NCBI RefSeq assembly: GCF_000090795.2 | Contig: NW_003546463.1 | Coordinates: 48,325-68,686, forward strand | DNA: 20,362 nucleotides | Source of the DNA: Amphimedon queenslandica | Taxonomy: Eukaryota > Porifera > Demospongiae > Haplosclerida > Niphatidae | Reading direction: 5' to 3' | Part shown: piece after piece, positions 19,381 through 20,362 of the stretch | How the letters are laid out: each line of letters starts with the position of its first letter | How positions within the stretch are numbered: the stretch's first letter is position 1 | Notes under the pieces: model-generated | Databases searched by the model: none | What the model was told of the DNA's origin: nothing | What the model saw: only the letters and a program-made list of their open reading frames with translations | Translations under genes and position numbers: made by a program

Positions 19381-19440
19381 TTAGTAACGCAGTAGCGTTA
19401 CTAAGTAGGATTCACCCCCAAACAAAATGGCTGCCACGAC
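19381..19440 (+). repeat. Palindrome plus AAAATGGCTGCC module, copy 2
   Basis: A hairpin at 19381-19404 (arms TTAGTAACGC and GCGTTACTAA, loop AGTA) is followed by GTAGGATT, CCCCCAAAC and AAAATGGCTGCCACG. The layout matches 782-717 on the other strand. It abuts the end of the ~190-bp repeat array. Confidence 0.5.
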
Positions 19441-20362
19441 TTTTGGAGCCTTGCTATACCGGGAAAACGAGCTCCTATGCTTACCAGACTTTATAGAGGA
19501 CCTTATCTTGACCAGAGGACTCCATTGGTACCACTAGCGTGGCTCTAAACCTAGTCTAAGAGGAAAGCCAAAAATCGGCGAACCGGCCGTTTTGTTCAGC
19601 CACCTTTTTTCATCTTCATCATCAAGAAAGTCCTGGCAATTCAGTTGGCGAGCTGTATCTCAATCTTGACTCGTGCTAGAAGTATAATTCTTACATCACT
19701 CTACTCCAACAGTCTATGCGCGGATCCATGTCCCCTAAAATCATTCTCCAAGATAAGAAAAAGTGACGTTATGACTGCTGTATCAGGCCAACTTACCTCC
19801 CATCGCCATTTTGTTAATTAAAGAAGCATGTGCTCCAAAATTTGGGTGTGGTCGCGCATGCTCAGATCTCAGAACTGGGAAAAGCAATCAATGTTTTAAC
19901 CTAGCTAGGCTAGCTATGCTTGGAGTCAATTGCATTATTTAGTGGAGGTTTCCAGCTAAAAGAAGGTATTAATCTTACATATTATTCTTTTATCAAGTGT
20001 TTAATGAATTATTTTATTTAAAAAAACAATTATATAATGTTATAATAATGCAATGATTATGACTTTGACATCAGGAAGAACAGGAATAGATAGCTAGGGA
20101 AGATGGAGCTTCTTGAACAAGGATTCAAGTCAAGACTATAGTATTAATTTTACTTGTCATCAGTATAGTAGATATTCCTTCAGCATATCTATTTAATGCT
20201 GTGACTGCTGTCTCTCATAAATGCTGTAAAGTCATAACAATAATAAAAAAATTACTGTTTGTATAAAATCAACAAGTATCACAATTGCAACTAAAAACAT
20301 ATTATAAATATTATAAAAAAATCAACACAAACAAGAACATAAAAAATTTAAAAAAAACAAGA
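19441..20362. other. Right-end stretch without a recognised gene
   Basis: The part up to about 19870 is GC-richer and holds a 36-codon frame opening at the ATGGCTGCC of 19428 (ends in TAG, no known domain), the candidate exon at 19797-19809 and a GCGCATGCTCA motif at 19854-19864. From about 19950 to the end it is AT-rich, with no open frame, domain or repeat that I can support. Confidence 0.5.
19797..19809 (-). other. Candidate first exon for the SRCR gene
   Basis: The minus strand reads ACAAAATGGCGATGGGAG then GTAAGT: MAMG with a strong phase-1 donor that fits the phase-1 acceptor at 18822. A GCGCATGCTCA motif sits 45-55 bp upstream. A direct join would lack a signal peptide and half the SRCR domain, so either unseen exons lie between or this belongs to another transcript. 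Confidence 0.3.

Noticed and set aside
19428-19538. 36-codon frame opening at ATGGCTGCC (MAATTFGALLYRENELL...)
   Set aside because: Short, no domain, and its start lies in a module repeated elsewhere in the window; kept as part of the repeat.

Overview
The window looks like nuclear DNA of an early-branching animal, most likely a demosponge (an Amphimedon-type genome). This is inferred from AT-rich DNA, short GT-AG introns (many of 40-160 nt), receptors built from one-domain phase-1 exons, Death-domain proteins with ankyrin repeats, and a ciliary IFT gene. I could not confirm the species. Every convincing gene lies on the minus strand and has introns, so the exon models below were joined by hand from splice sites, reading phase and domain continuity.

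Layout from right to left, in the direction of transcription. (1) 19809?-17811: a membrane protein with the C-terminal half of an SRCR domain, a Ser/Thr-rich mucin-like stalk, one membrane helix and an acidic tail. (2) 15712-12949, perhaps starting at 17067: a PH-like domain, a Death domain, a linker of acidic micro-exons and an unrecognised C-terminal domain of about 240 residues. (3) 12689-10159: a Death domain, a region of unknown function and about eight ankyrin repeats, with two apparent frameshifts. (4) 7570-3473: a type I receptor with Ig-like and fibronectin III (FN3) domains, an internal three-exon cassette duplication, a membrane helix and a cytoplasmic tail with one ITIM-like motif. 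(5) 3053-863 and beyond the left edge: the N-terminal WD40 part of IFT172, with an RFX X-box just upstream.

Genes 1 to 4 are the kinds of protein used in recognition and death-fold signalling, so the region may be a small innate-immunity-type cluster beside a housekeeping ciliary gene. That link is inference from domain content and shared orientation.

The spaces between genes hold repeats. A 355-bp pogo-like element with a remnant of the CENP-B-type helix-turn-helix has inserted exactly in a splice donor of IFT172. A second TA-flanked MITE sits in the next intron. A ~190-bp tandem unit occurs as two distant inverted arrays. A palindrome-plus-AAAATGGCTGCC module occurs near both ends of the window. 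There is also a 33-bp-stem foldback and a weak tRNA-like SINE candidate.

I found no rRNA, tRNA, CRISPR or bacterial-type operon. The strongest unusual observations are the transposon at the IFT172 donor, the X-box, the discordantly diverged receptor cassettes and the PH-Death-unknown protein.
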